The notes beneath the pieces were generated by a model. It was not told the origin of the DNA and searched no databases. It saw nothing but the letters and a program-made list of their open reading frames with translations. 43,582 bases of DNA, from assembly GCA_964446495.1 (NCBI GenBank), contig CAYUOY010000013.1, positions 1 to 43,582 of the forward strand. The letters are read 5' to 3'. Source of the DNA: JAADHU01 sp964446495 (GTDB lineage Bacteria; Pseudomonadota; Gammaproteobacteria; Steroidobacterales; Woeseiaceae). Positions within the stretch are counted from its first letter, which is position 1, and every line of letters starts with the position of its first letter. Positions 26,008 through 34,394 of the stretch are shown here, in pieces. The position numbers were made by a program, and so were the translations under genes.

Positions 26008-26889
26008 CTACTGCGTGAGCGACTGCACTATTGATCGGGTCATGCGTTCGGTGGTGATGAAGCCCCAGTTCCATACCTCGTGATAGTCGGCTAGCGGATT
26101 CTTCGCGACGATTTCGTCCTCGGACAGGCCGGCATCGACCAGTTTCCTGATCCGCGACTGGCTGTCCGCCAGCATGTCCCTGGCCAGTTTTACATCGGCT
26201 TTCGTCGCCAGTGATCCGTGCCCCGGGATGATGATCGTGTCGTCATCGGCGATGGCAATGACTTTGTCCTGGGCGGCCAGGAAACCTTCGACACTGCCGC
26301 CGGATTCCAGATCGATGAACGGGAACAACCGGTTGAACACCACATCACCCGCATGGATGACATTGATGTCCCTGAAATGAATGACGGCATCGCCATCCGT
26401 ATGGGCATTCTGTACGTGGAAGACGAAGGCTTCATGACCGTTTAGAAAAAACGTTACTGAATCGGAAAAGGTAATTTCGGGAAGTGCACCGGCTGGAGTC
26501 GCTTCGTCACCGGTCATCTCAAGCAAACGTGTGCGGATGTTATCGTGTGCGACGATCGTCGCTCCGTGCGAGTGCATGGCAAGATTGCTGCCGGTGTGAT
26601 CACCGTGGACATGTGTGTTGATCAGGAAATCGACCGGTTCCGGCGTCAGCCTGGCGATTGCGTCCAGCAATGCGGGCCCGGTGGGTGGCAAACCGTCATC
26701 GATGAGAACGACGCCGTCTGCGCCAATTACCACCGTCATATTGCCGCCCACGAATTTCCCGTCGACGCCATCCAGCATATACATGCCGGGCACGATTTCG
26801 GTGCTTTGTACCAGGATCTCGTCATCCTGTGCGAGGAGCGGTCCGGCGACCAGTGTGAGTGCCATGCCGGCAAGTAGCGTTGTTCTCAT
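26008..26889 (-). CDS. periplasmic metallo-beta-lactamase-fold hydrolase
   Basis: A 293-residue exported protein (signal peptide MRTTLLAGMALTLVAGPLLA). The zinc ligands are complete: H93-V-H95-G-D97-H98, H163 in NAHTDGDAVIHF, D-containing HAGDVVFN around 181-182, and H224 in PGHGSLA. This pattern belongs to the large MBL superfamily, close to the group annotated as cyclases or quinoprotein-associated hydrolases, rather than to proven resistance enzymes. It is convergent with the spermidine-dehydrogenase-like gene, 12 bases apart. The substrate is unknown. Confidence 0.88.
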   Translation of the reverse strand: MRTTLLAGMALTLVAGPLLAQDDEILVQSTEIVPGMYMLDGVDGKFVGGNMTVVIGADGVVLIDDGLPPTGPALLDAIARLTPEPVDFLINTHVHGDHTGSNLAMHSHGATIVAHDNIRTRLLEMTGDEATPAGALPEITFSDSVTFFLNGHEAFVFHVQNAHTDGDAVIHFRDINVIHAGDVVFNRLFPFIDLESGGSVEGFLAAQDKVIAIADDDTIIIPGHGSLATKADVKLARDMLADSQSRIRKLVDAGLSEDEIVAKNPLADYHEVWNWGFITTERMTRSIVQSLTQ

Positions 26890-27084
26890 TGCGAACCCAT
26901 CCGATTGAGACTTTGAGCTGACAGTTTTACAGCACCTGTTGCCAATTTTCCATGCTTGCGGAGTCCGACACAGGTCTCAAATTACCCATAAAATCCCTTG
27001 CGTTTCGTGGTGTTGAGAGCCCTGTCACAGTTGCCAGACCGCTTCGTGACCGAATATCAGGGCTCAATACGCAAGCGGATCAGA

Positions 27085-27333
27085 ATGAACAATCTCCCCG
27101 ACAATGTCATCCCGTTTCCCCTGGAGCGGCGCCGCGATCTGCGCGCCTGCCCGCATTGCGGAACGCACAGTGATGTCTGGCAGATTGGACGACTTCTCTG
27201 GGGCTATTGCGACGTTCACGAAGTTCGTTGGGTGGTTGCCGACTACCATGTGCTGCCGCCTGAAGAACTGGATCGCAACAAGTTGCGGCGTGGACTTGAG
27301 TTCCTGGCCTCGTTTGTCGAGGTATCGCGCTAA
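27085..27333 (+). CDS. small zinc-ribbon-like protein
   Basis: An 82-residue cytosolic protein. The frame is open from 26998, but the ATG at 27085 starts the conserved-looking part (MNNLPDNVIPFPLERRRDL). It contains CPHCG near residue 22 and a later CDVH, a C-x2-C...C-x2-H arrangement that could bind one zinc. The rest is helical (PPEELDRNKLRRGLEFL). I do not know a function. It lies alone in front of the nuclease gene. Confidence 0.55.
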   Translation: MNNLPDNVIPFPLERRRDLRACPHCGTHSDVWQIGRLLWGYCDVHEVRWVVADYHVLPPEELDRNKLRRGLEFLASFVEVSR

Positions 27334-27391
27334 CACACTGCACTTCGTGTTATAAATCGCCACTCGGATTTCAGTGACCGGGTAGAGCATC

Positions 27392-29278
27392 TTGCGGCGT
27401 TCAATAAGCCTTGTATCTTTCTTTTGTATCCTGGTTGCCTGTAGCAGTGGTGGCGCGATAATTGAATCTGTTGCAGCACCGACGTCAACCCATTCATCCA
27501 TTGTTCCTATCCACGCCATTCAGGGTGGTGGCGATGCGAGTCCCCTGAACGGCCAAATGATCACCGTTGTCGGCGTCGTCACAGGCGACTTTCAGGATAA
27601 CGATTTTGATGCAGTGAGTAATCTGGGTGGATTCTATCTGCAGGAGGAGAATCCGGACAATGACCCGCAAACATCGGAGGGAATCTTTGTTTATGACCGG
27701 GATGCGAGTGGTGGTGATGTGCAGGCGGGCGACAGGGTCATGGTTACCGGCGTGGTTAAGGAATACTTCGGTGAGACACAAATCATCGCGACAACGTTCA
27801 ACGTTACAGGTGCTGGTACGATCCAGGCGATGGAACTGACACTTCCGGTATCCGGGACGGTCGTTAACAACAATGGCCAGTTGATTGCCGATCTGGAGCG
27901 GTTCGAAGGAATGCTGGTGTCACTGCCGCAGAACCTGACAGTCACCGATCTTTTTGACCTGGAACGTTTCGGCGAAGTATCGCTTTCAGCTAACGGTCGT
28001 TTGTGGAAATTTACAAACTCGAACCTGCCTGATGTTGCGGCGTATGCCTCACATCAGCGTAGCAACGCACAGCGTCGCATCATTCTGGATGATGGATCGT
28101 CATCGCCAGGGGTCTCACCGCTGCGATATGTGGCAGCGGACAGTAGCTCGCCGAAGCCACCCCTGCGCGTGGGCGACCAGGCGTCAAACCTGATGGGCGT
28201 TATTCGGTTCGCGCGTGGTAGCGGCAAGTCAGGTATCGAGAACTACCGGCTGGAACCGGTTGATGACCCCATTTTCAAGTCGGTCAACGCCCGCCCGCAA
28301 GTCCCTGATGTGGGCGGCACTATAAAGGTCATGAGTTTCAATGCGCTCAACTATTTTACGACAATCGATCGTGGGCAGCGAAACTGCGGGCCTGACGGAA
28401 AGTCCGGGTGTCGGGGTGCCGACTCCGGGAAAGAGTTTGAGCGACAGCAATCAAAAATGATCAGTGCGATCCAGGCGGCCGGAGTTCACGTCGTTGGATT
28501 AATGGAAATTGAGAACAACGTTGATGAATCCCTGCAAACCCTGGTCGACAAGCTGAACGAGGCAACGCGAACAAGCAACTGGACATTTGTAAATACGGGC
28601 ACTATCGGAACTGATGCCATTCGCGTCGGTATTGTTTACGACGATTCGGTTGTGAGTCCGGTGGGAAGTTTTGCGTTGCTGGACGCGGCGATCGACCCAC
28701 GTTTCCTGGACACCAAAAACCGCAAGGCGCTGGCACAGACTTTTTCGGCAGACGCCAACGGCGGAGTTTTCACCATCGCCGTGAATCACCTGAAGTCAAA
28801 AGGATCGAACTGCGATTCTATAGGTGATCCGAATAGGCGAGATGGGCAGGGAAACTGCAACATAACCCGAACCAATGCCGCGGCGGCACTGGCAGAATGG
28901 ATGGCAAGTGACCCGACCGGAAGCGCTGATCCCGATGTCCTGATTATCGGCGATTTGAACGCCTATCTGCGCGAGGATCCACTGCGGCAGATCGCCGCTG
29001 CTGGCTATGGCAACTTGCTGGAGAAATTCGTCGGAATCAACGCGTACTCTTTTGTATTTCGCGGGGAGTCCGGTGCACTCGATCACGCGTTCGCCTCAGC
29101 GACGCTCCTACCGCAAGTTACCGGCGTGAGTGAATGGCATATCAATGCCGACGAATCGCCACTGTTCGACTACAACCTTGAATCGGGTCGCGACGATACG
29201 CTGTTCGATCCGGACACGCCTTTCCGGACCTCCGACCATGACCCGGTCATGATAGGGTTGAGCCTTAGCGCAGACTGA
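27392..29278 (+). CDS. ExeM/NucH-type extracellular endonuclease, probable lipoprotein
   Basis: A 628-residue nuclease. The start must be the TTG at 27392: an in-frame stop is three codons upstream, and no later start would keep the signal peptide. The signal ends in L14-V-A-C17, a lipobox, so it is probably anchored to the outer membrane. Residues about 40-150 form an OB-like lamin-tail-adjacent domain (GQMITVVGVVTGDF, YLQEENPDND). From about 310 comes the endonuclease/exonuclease/phosphatase domain: MSFNALNYF, LMEIENN, NHLKSKG, IIGDLNAY and TSDHDPV, all catalytic motifs intact. A CGPDGKSGCRG loop and a second cysteine pair (NCDS...GNCN) suggest disulfides. It would degrade extracellular DNA for phosphate or carbon. 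Confidence 0.88.
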   Translation: MRRSISLVSFFCILVACSSGGAIIESVAAPTSTHSSIVPIHAIQGGGDASPLNGQMITVVGVVTGDFQDNDFDAVSNLGGFYLQEENPDNDPQTSEGIFVYDRDASGGDVQAGDRVMVTGVVKEYFGETQIIATTFNVTGAGTIQAMELTLPVSGTVVNNNGQLIADLERFEGMLVSLPQNLTVTDLFDLERFGEVSLSANGRLWKFTNSNLPDVAAYASHQRSNAQRRIILDDGSSSPGVSPLRYVAADSSSPKPPLRVGDQASNLMGVIRFARGSGKSGIENYRLEPVDDPIFKSVNARPQVPDVGGTIKVMSFNALNYFTTIDRGQRNCGPDGKSGCRGADSGKEFERQQSKMISAIQAAGVHVVGLMEIENNVDESLQTLVDKLNEATRTSNWTFVNTGTIGTDAIRVGIVYDDSVVSPVGSFALLDAAIDPRFLDTKNRKALAQTFSADANGGVFTIAVNHLKSKGSNCDSIGDPNRRDGQGNCNITRTNAAAALAEWMASDPTGSADPDVLIIGDLNAYLREDPLRQIAAAGYGNLLEKFVGINAYSFVFRGESGALDHAFASATLLPQVTGVSEWHINADESPLFDYNLESGRDDTLFDPDTPFRTSDHDPVMIGLSLSAD

Positions 29279-29293
29279 CAGGAACCCCGAGAC

Positions 29294-30322
29294 ATGACCG
29301 GTGAAGCGGATCTGGACAAGGATCAGACAGATTCGAGTGGCCGGCTCGCAGAGTTCGTGCCGGTCATTGATATTGGCGATCTCGCGACCGGAGTCGGTGC
29401 TTCGGGTGAGCGATCGATTGGTGAGATTGCCAACGCGGCCAGGGAGTGGGGCTTTTTCCAGGTTGTCAATCATGGTATCTCCGAGACCATCGTCGCACAG
29501 GCATGGCAGCAGACAGAGCAGTTTTTCGCACAACCGATGGCGGCCAAAGAGGCCATCATGCGAACACGCGAGAACCCCTGGGGTTACTATAATAACGAGC
29601 TGACCAAGAATCAGCGCGACAAAAAGGAAGTGTTCGACTTCACCTCGGAGGGTGTTGATTCAATATACGCCGCGACCAATCGTTGGCCGGAATTCGATCC
29701 GGAATTCCGGGTCGTTATGGCGGCGTATCGAAATGCCTGTGCGAAACTCGCGTTACAATTGTTGCAGGCGTTTTGTCATGGGTTGGGACTGCCCGCTGAC
29801 TATCTGAGCGCTGATTTTGATCCGCATCACACCGGGTTCATTCGCCTGAACTACTATCCGGTGAAGGATCCGATGGGACATCACGAGGACGTCGCGCGAA
29901 CGGTCGTCGCCGACCAGGGCGTACACCACCATACGGACGCCGGGGCGCTGACAATCCTGTCGCAGGATGCCGTCGGCGGACTACAGGTTCACAAAGACGG
30001 CTGCTGGCATGATGTTCCACCGGTTGCAGGTGCCTTCGTCATCAATACCGGTGACATGATGCAGGTGTGGTCGAACGATGTTTACCATGCCGCTGTACAT
30101 CGAGTCCTCGCGATGGACAGCACCGACCGATACAGCATTCCGTTTTTCTACAACCCGGCGGCGGGCACGCGTGTGGCGCCGTTACCGACTGTCGTTACAG
30201 ATCAGGAACCGGCACACTATCGAACGATTGACTGGTCTGAATATCGCGGCAAACGAACCGACGGCGACTATGCAGATTATGGCGCTGAAGTACAGATTTC
30301 CCAGTTCCGACAACAAGGATAA
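29294..30322 (+). CDS. isopenicillin-N-synthase-like 2-oxoglutarate/Fe(II) dioxygenase
   Basis: A 342-residue cytosolic non-haem iron oxygenase. The N-terminal DIOX_N part (VIDIGDLATG, WGFFQVVNHGIS) and the double-stranded beta-helix are both present. The iron triad is H213-T-D215 and H269, and the 2-oxoacid anchor is R279-Y-S281 (RYSIPFF), exactly as in the IPNS/flavonol-synthase family. Substrate is unknown; family members hydroxylate or cyclise amino acids, peptides, and many small molecules. It starts 15 bases after the nuclease stop and is followed after six bases by the D-aminoacylase-like gene, so it is the first or second gene of a compact operon. Confidence 0.88.
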   Translation: MTGEADLDKDQTDSSGRLAEFVPVIDIGDLATGVGASGERSIGEIANAAREWGFFQVVNHGISETIVAQAWQQTEQFFAQPMAAKEAIMRTRENPWGYYNNELTKNQRDKKEVFDFTSEGVDSIYAATNRWPEFDPEFRVVMAAYRNACAKLALQLLQAFCHGLGLPADYLSADFDPHHTGFIRLNYYPVKDPMGHHEDVARTVVADQGVHHHTDAGALTILSQDAVGGLQVHKDGCWHDVPPVAGAFVINTGDMMQVWSNDVYHAAVHRVLAMDSTDRYSIPFFYNPAAGTRVAPLPTVVTDQEPAHYRTIDWSEYRGKRTDGDYADYGAEVQISQFRQQG

Positions 30323-30328
30323 ATAGAG

Positions 30329-31882
30329 GTGATGATAAGACAACTCCCAGCCATCTTATTCACAACGCTCCTGCTGTGGGCTTGTACGGAGTCGGAGCCG
30401 CCATTCTTGCCGGAGTATGGATCGATCGATCTGTATATCGAGAACGGGCAGGTACTTGACGGACTGGGTGGCGCAGCGCAAGCGGCTGACGTAGTCGTGG
30501 TGGGCGACGAGATCGTCTTCGTAGGTGCTGCCGGATTCTCGGCACAAGACCTGGATACCAGAATAAAGAATCACATCAATGCCGACGGCCGCATCGTCGC
30601 GCCCGGATTTATTGACCTTCATTCCCATGGCAACCCGCTGGAAACCCCTGAATTCGAAAATTTCCTGGCCATGGGAGTGACCACAATTTCGCTGGGGCAG
30701 GATGGATCCAGCCCGGAGGTAGCGAATCTCGCGGAGTGGCTGGGTGAAGTTGCCAGCAACGGCATTGGCACCAATCTGGCGATGTTCGTTGGGCATGGAA
30801 CGTTGCGTACACTCGCGGGGATCGGGCGCGAGCCGGTGCCGGATCCGGAGTCGCTGCAGCGAATGTTGGTGCTACTTGAGCAATCGCTGGAGCAAACGTT
30901 TGGTATGAGCACCGGTCTTGAGTACAACCCGGGGCTCAACGCCAGGCCCGCCGAGTTGCAGGCGCTGGCCGAGGTTGTCGGTCGCAACAACCGGATGATC
31001 ATGAGCCACATGCGCAACGAGGACGACGATCAGCTCGAAGCCTCGATCTCCGAATTGCTCGATCAGGGGCGCTTTACGCGAGTGCATGTGTCGCATTTGA
31101 AATCGGTCTTCGGCAAAGGGGCCGGGCGGGCGGAAGAGATTTTGGGGATTCTAGCGAAAGCCCGGGCAGCGGGCATTCAGATAACGGCCGAAATATATCC
31201 GTATACCGCCAGTTATACCCGCATTGATATCGTGTTTCCGGTATGGGCCAAAACGGTTGAGCAATTCGAGGTTGCCAAAGTGCAGCGACGTGACGAACTG
31301 GCCAAATTCCTCAGAGACAGGGTCAATCGACGCAATGGACCTGAAGCCACGCTGCTTGGTACGGACCCCTATACGGGCAAAACACTGGCCGATCTCGCCC
31401 ATGAACTTGAGATGCCGTTTGAGGACGTACTCATCGATGTCATTGGACCCGACGGTGTGTCCGGGGCCTATTTCGTCATGAACGACAGTCTGCAGTCACG
31501 CCTCCTGGTGGACGCCAATGTGGGCGTTTGTTCCGATGGCAGCCCAACCGGATTTCACCCACGCGGTCACGGGACGTTTGCAAGAATCATCGAGCGTTAC
31601 GTGATGCAGGATAAAGTGCTCACATTGCCGGAAGCTGTTCGCAAGATGACGTCTTTTGCCGCGAGTGTGCTCGGCATCACCGATCGTGGTGTTGTGAAGG
31701 CAGGAATGAAAGCCGACTTGCTGGTTTTCGATCCATCGCGCGTTCACGAAACGGCCAGCTACCCCAATCCGTTGCGGCTTGCGGAAGGCTTCGATGTGGT
31801 CATCGTCAATGGCAAAATAGCCCGCGAGGATGGTGAGCGCAGCGATGAATTATTCGGCAACGTACTGCAGCCGGATCGCTGA
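30329..31882 (+). CDS. D-aminoacylase-like amidohydrolase, lipoprotein
   Basis: A 517-residue metal-dependent amidohydrolase. Start is GTG 30329 or ATG 30332 (AAGGA lies 9 or 12 bases before). The signal peptide ends with LLLWAC, giving a lipidated cysteine at about residue 19, so it acts at the periplasmic face. The composite-domain start DLYIENGQVLDGLGG, the metal motif H98-S-H100 in FIDLHSHGN, and late SHLKSVFGKG, CSDGSPTG and ADLLVFDP match the N-acyl-D-amino-acid deacylase/D-aminoacylase branch. It should release a carboxylate from an N-acyl amino acid or related amide. It overlaps the following gene, which ties the products together. Confidence 0.87.
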   Translation: MMIRQLPAILFTTLLLWACTESEPPFLPEYGSIDLYIENGQVLDGLGGAAQAADVVVVGDEIVFVGAAGFSAQDLDTRIKNHINADGRIVAPGFIDLHSHGNPLETPEFENFLAMGVTTISLGQDGSSPEVANLAEWLGEVASNGIGTNLAMFVGHGTLRTLAGIGREPVPDPESLQRMLVLLEQSLEQTFGMSTGLEYNPGLNARPAELQALAEVVGRNNRMIMSHMRNEDDDQLEASISELLDQGRFTRVHVSHLKSVFGKGAGRAEEILGILAKARAAGIQITAEIYPYTASYTRIDIVFPVWAKTVEQFEVAKVQRRDELAKFLRDRVNRRNGPEATLLGTDPYTGKTLADLAHELEMPFEDVLIDVIGPDGVSGAYFVMNDSLQSRLLVDANVGVCSDGSPTGFHPRGHGTFARIIERYVMQDKVLTLPEAVRKMTSFAASVLGITDRGVVKAGMKADLLVFDPSRVHETASYPNPLRLAEGFDVVIVNGKIAREDGERSDELFGNVLQPDR

Positions 31883-32648
31883 GAACAGGTTTCCCGGGTT
31901 GGAAACCACGCCGACAGGCAATGTCGATACGATTGCCGCGATCACCCGCTATCTCGAATCGCCGGAACTCAGCCCCGCGCCGGTAGTTCGCACGGATCAA
32001 CGATCGATTATTCTTGATCTGAGTATCGGCAGTATGGCGCTGGGGGAGTCGTTGCTGAATTTGCCGGTTGAACGGTTCGGCCAGAGGGTGAACCAGGCGC
32101 TGGCGGACGCCGGTACTGAATTCGCTTTTGGTCGCTGGGGCGAGCCACGTGAACTCTACGTTAGCAGCCTGTTCGCGAACGAATCGACCGAACTTCAGGA
32201 GCCGCGCGTGGTTCACCTGGGCGTCGATGTATTTTGCCTTGCCGATACGCCGATTTATGCCCCGTTGGCGGGGCGTATTCACATCAAGACCAATAATGCC
32301 GCCGAACTGGACTACGGTCCGTTGCTGGTGCTGGACCATGAAACGAGTACGGGTGAGATCTTTTTTTCTCTCTACGGTCACCTGCGAGCGGCCAGTCTCG
32401 ATGAGGTACACGAAGGGCAGGCCGTGTCGGCCGGCGAACAGATCGCGACCGTTGGCAGTGCGCCTGAGAACGGCAATTGGCCGCCGCATCTGCATTTTCA
32501 ACTGATTCTGGATTTGCTTGGACTGGGTGCGGATTTTCCAGGCGTGGCAAGACGCAGCGAACAGGCGGCGTGGCTTGCACTATCACCATTGCCTGGACGG
32601 TTCTTCCCGGAGTGCAATCCGGAGCATCTCGATGGCCGCGCCGAGTAG
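31845..32648 (+). CDS. stand-alone M23-type metallopeptidase-like protein, no signal peptide
   Basis: About 267 residues. The frame opens at 31830, but the ATG at 31845 has GGTGAG seven bases upstream; either choice overlaps the upstream gene by 38-53 bases. Residues about 120-225 are an M23/lysostaphin-type domain with H124-x3-D128 (HLGVDVF), YGHL (H179) and the pair H215-L-H217 (WPPHLHFQL). No signal peptide or membrane helix is visible, which is odd for a peptidoglycan peptidase. The surrounding text (PENGNWPPHLHFQL, LGADFPGVA) resembles the M23 module that sits between an APH-like kinase and a class III aminotransferase in some fusion proteins, from memory. The role is unknown. Confidence 0.75.
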   Translation: MNYSATYCSRIAENRFPGLETTPTGNVDTIAAITRYLESPELSPAPVVRTDQRSIILDLSIGSMALGESLLNLPVERFGQRVNQALADAGTEFAFGRWGEPRELYVSSLFANESTELQEPRVVHLGVDVFCLADTPIYAPLAGRIHIKTNNAAELDYGPLLVLDHETSTGEIFFSLYGHLRAASLDEVHEGQAVSAGEQIATVGSAPENGNWPPHLHFQLILDLLGLGADFPGVARRSEQAAWLALSPLPGRFFPECNPEHLDGRAE

Positions 32649-32670
32649 TAGCAACTCAAGGTACTGATTG

Positions 32671-34152
32671 ATGACGACATCACTGCACTTGCTGGATTTC
32701 ATTGCGATGGGGCTCTATTTCGCCGTTCTCATCGGGATCGGCATTAACGTTGCCCGGTCAGAACGCGGTGAGGGTGAATGTGAGTCCTTTCTGGCCGCCG
32801 ATCGAAATATGAACCTGGTGCAGACCACCTGCAGCACAGCGGCAACGGATCTTGGCGGCGGTTTCAGTATCGCTATGGGAGGTCTTGGATTTACGCTCGG
32901 TATTTCGGGTTCCTGGCTCATCGCAATCTCGGGTCTGAGCATAGTCATGGTGTCCTTCCTGATGGTGCCGCGCGTGAAGAGTTGGGCGGATCGAGTGAAA
33001 GGTCTGACGACCGGGGACATGTTCGAAGCGCGTTTCGATCGTCGTACGGGAACAGTCGCCGCTGTCGTGATCGGACTCGCATGGTTTACTTTTGTCGGCG
33101 GACAGATTATCGCGGGTGGCAAATTGTTGCAGGTCACGCTGGGCATGAACCTGACCGTTGCGGTGGCCCTGTCGGGTGCCGTGATTCTGGCGTATACCGC
33201 CATGGGCGGTCTGAAAGCGGTTATTTATACAGACGTGTTTCAGATGTTCGTCCTGATGATTGGCATTGTGTTCATCGCCGTACCCATCGGCCTCATCGAA
33301 GTGGGTGGCTGGAGCGGTATCGTGGAGCACTTCAGTGCATCCCCGGAAACAGCCAGCCTGGTTGAGTGGGACGCTGTCGGCTGGAAGCAGGCGCTCGGCT
33401 GGTTCTTTGCCATATTCCCCGTCTGGTTCATCTCAATTGCCGCGATGCAGCGCATTGTTGCTGCACGGGATGTGAAGACCGCCCGCCGTGCCTTTCTCCT
33501 GACGGGCGTGCCGATCGAATGGCCGCTGTTTGCAATCGGTAGCACCTTGATCGGCCTGATTGCGCGCATGCTGATTCCGGAAATCGAGGACGCAGAGTTC
33601 GCGACACCGATGATCCTCATGCAATTGTTGCCCGCCGGCATTTCAGGCATTGTGATTGCGGCCTATATCGCTGCCGTAATGTCGACCGCTGATTCCTGCC
33701 TGATCGGACCGGTCGCGATTTTCACAAATGATGTGTATCGCAAGTATATTCGTCCTGAGGCAGACGGTGCGACACTGGTACGAGTCGCTCGCATCTCAAC
33801 CATCGTCCTGGGTCTTTTGGCCGTGGGCATTGCCTATCTGGTCCCCAATGTCCTGAAGCTGATTCTCTATGCGTATACCTTCGGTGCCGCCGGAATATTT
33901 TTCCCGGTCCTGGGGCTGTTGTTCTGGCGACGAACCACCGCCAGGGGCGCTTTCTGGAGCATGATTTGCGGTGGTACATCGGCCGTTATCTGGGCGATCG
34001 CCGGCGAACCGTTGGGATTCTCAGCCTCGTATACTGGCTGGATTATCGGTTTACCCGTATTGATAGTTGTGTCACTCATGACCGAGCATAGTCCTGAAGA
34101 GGATATTGATGTCTTCGCACCGGCTGCCGAAAATCGGGGAACTTCCGAGTAG
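32671..34152 (+). CDS. sodium:solute symporter (SSS family)
   Basis: A 493-residue, roughly 13-helix inner-membrane symporter. The start is the ATG at 32671, nine bases after AAGG; an in-frame TTG one codon earlier is less likely. TAATDLGGGFSIAMGG in helix two, GLAWFTFVGGQIIAGGKLLQ and YTAMGGLKAVIYTDVFQ are family landmarks, and STADSCLIG corresponds to the sodium-site region in helix nine. It imports an organic solute with sodium: amino acids, peptide-like compounds, sugars or acids. It is the last gene of the oxygenase, D-aminoacylase, M23-like operon and would bring in what the lipoprotein hydrolase releases. That coupling is inferred. Confidence 0.88.
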   Translation: MTTSLHLLDFIAMGLYFAVLIGIGINVARSERGEGECESFLAADRNMNLVQTTCSTAATDLGGGFSIAMGGLGFTLGISGSWLIAISGLSIVMVSFLMVPRVKSWADRVKGLTTGDMFEARFDRRTGTVAAVVIGLAWFTFVGGQIIAGGKLLQVTLGMNLTVAVALSGAVILAYTAMGGLKAVIYTDVFQMFVLMIGIVFIAVPIGLIEVGGWSGIVEHFSASPETASLVEWDAVGWKQALGWFFAIFPVWFISIAAMQRIVAARDVKTARRAFLLTGVPIEWPLFAIGSTLIGLIARMLIPEIEDAEFATPMILMQLLPAGISGIVIAAYIAAVMSTADSCLIGPVAIFTNDVYRKYIRPEADGATLVRVARISTIVLGLLAVGIAYLVPNVLKLILYAYTFGAAGIFFPVLGLLFWRRTTARGAFWSMICGGTSAVIWAIAGEPLGFSASYTGWIIGLPVLIVVSLMTEHSPEEDIDVFAPAAENRGTSE

Positions 34153-34163
34153 AATCTGTCTCA

Positions 34164-34244
34164 GTGGGGTCGCGCATCAGGTTGCGCTCCTACGTCGATT
34201 GCGCTCGAAAATCTGTAGGAGCGCAACTCGATGCGCGATCCCAC
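34164..34244. repeat. REP-type inverted repeat, GTAGGAGCGC family
   Basis: A left arm at 34164-34193 and a right arm at 34215-34244 are complementary at 27 of 30 positions around a 21-base loop. The right arm begins GTAGGAGCGCAACTCG. A related element is at 42125-42175. It lies just downstream of the symporter gene, where it may also stop transcription or protect the mRNA end. Confidence 0.8.
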
Positions 34245-34394
34245 AAATTGGTGATTCCCGAATAACTACTCAGAGGTGAAGACATCAGAGGCCCCCGGGT
34301 CTTCGAGGACGCATGCGCCAGGTTTCGGAAAAACATTTGCAGCCCGGCCGCATAGCTCGGACAATGCGTGGCTCGGAATGCAGGGAGTTCGAGC

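Noticed and set aside
14697..31882. A beta-lactam biosynthesis or resistance cluster, suggested by the serine hydrolase, metallo-beta-lactamase fold, IPNS-like oxygenase and gamma-glutamyltransferase
   Set aside because: The genes are spread over 17 kb in both directions with unrelated genes between, no peptide synthetase is present, and each belongs to a large family where this activity is the exception.
34155..34250. CRISPR or tRNA-like structure after the symporter gene
   Set aside because: It is one inverted repeat with a 21-base loop, not direct repeats with spacers, and lacks tRNA arms; it matches a REP element.
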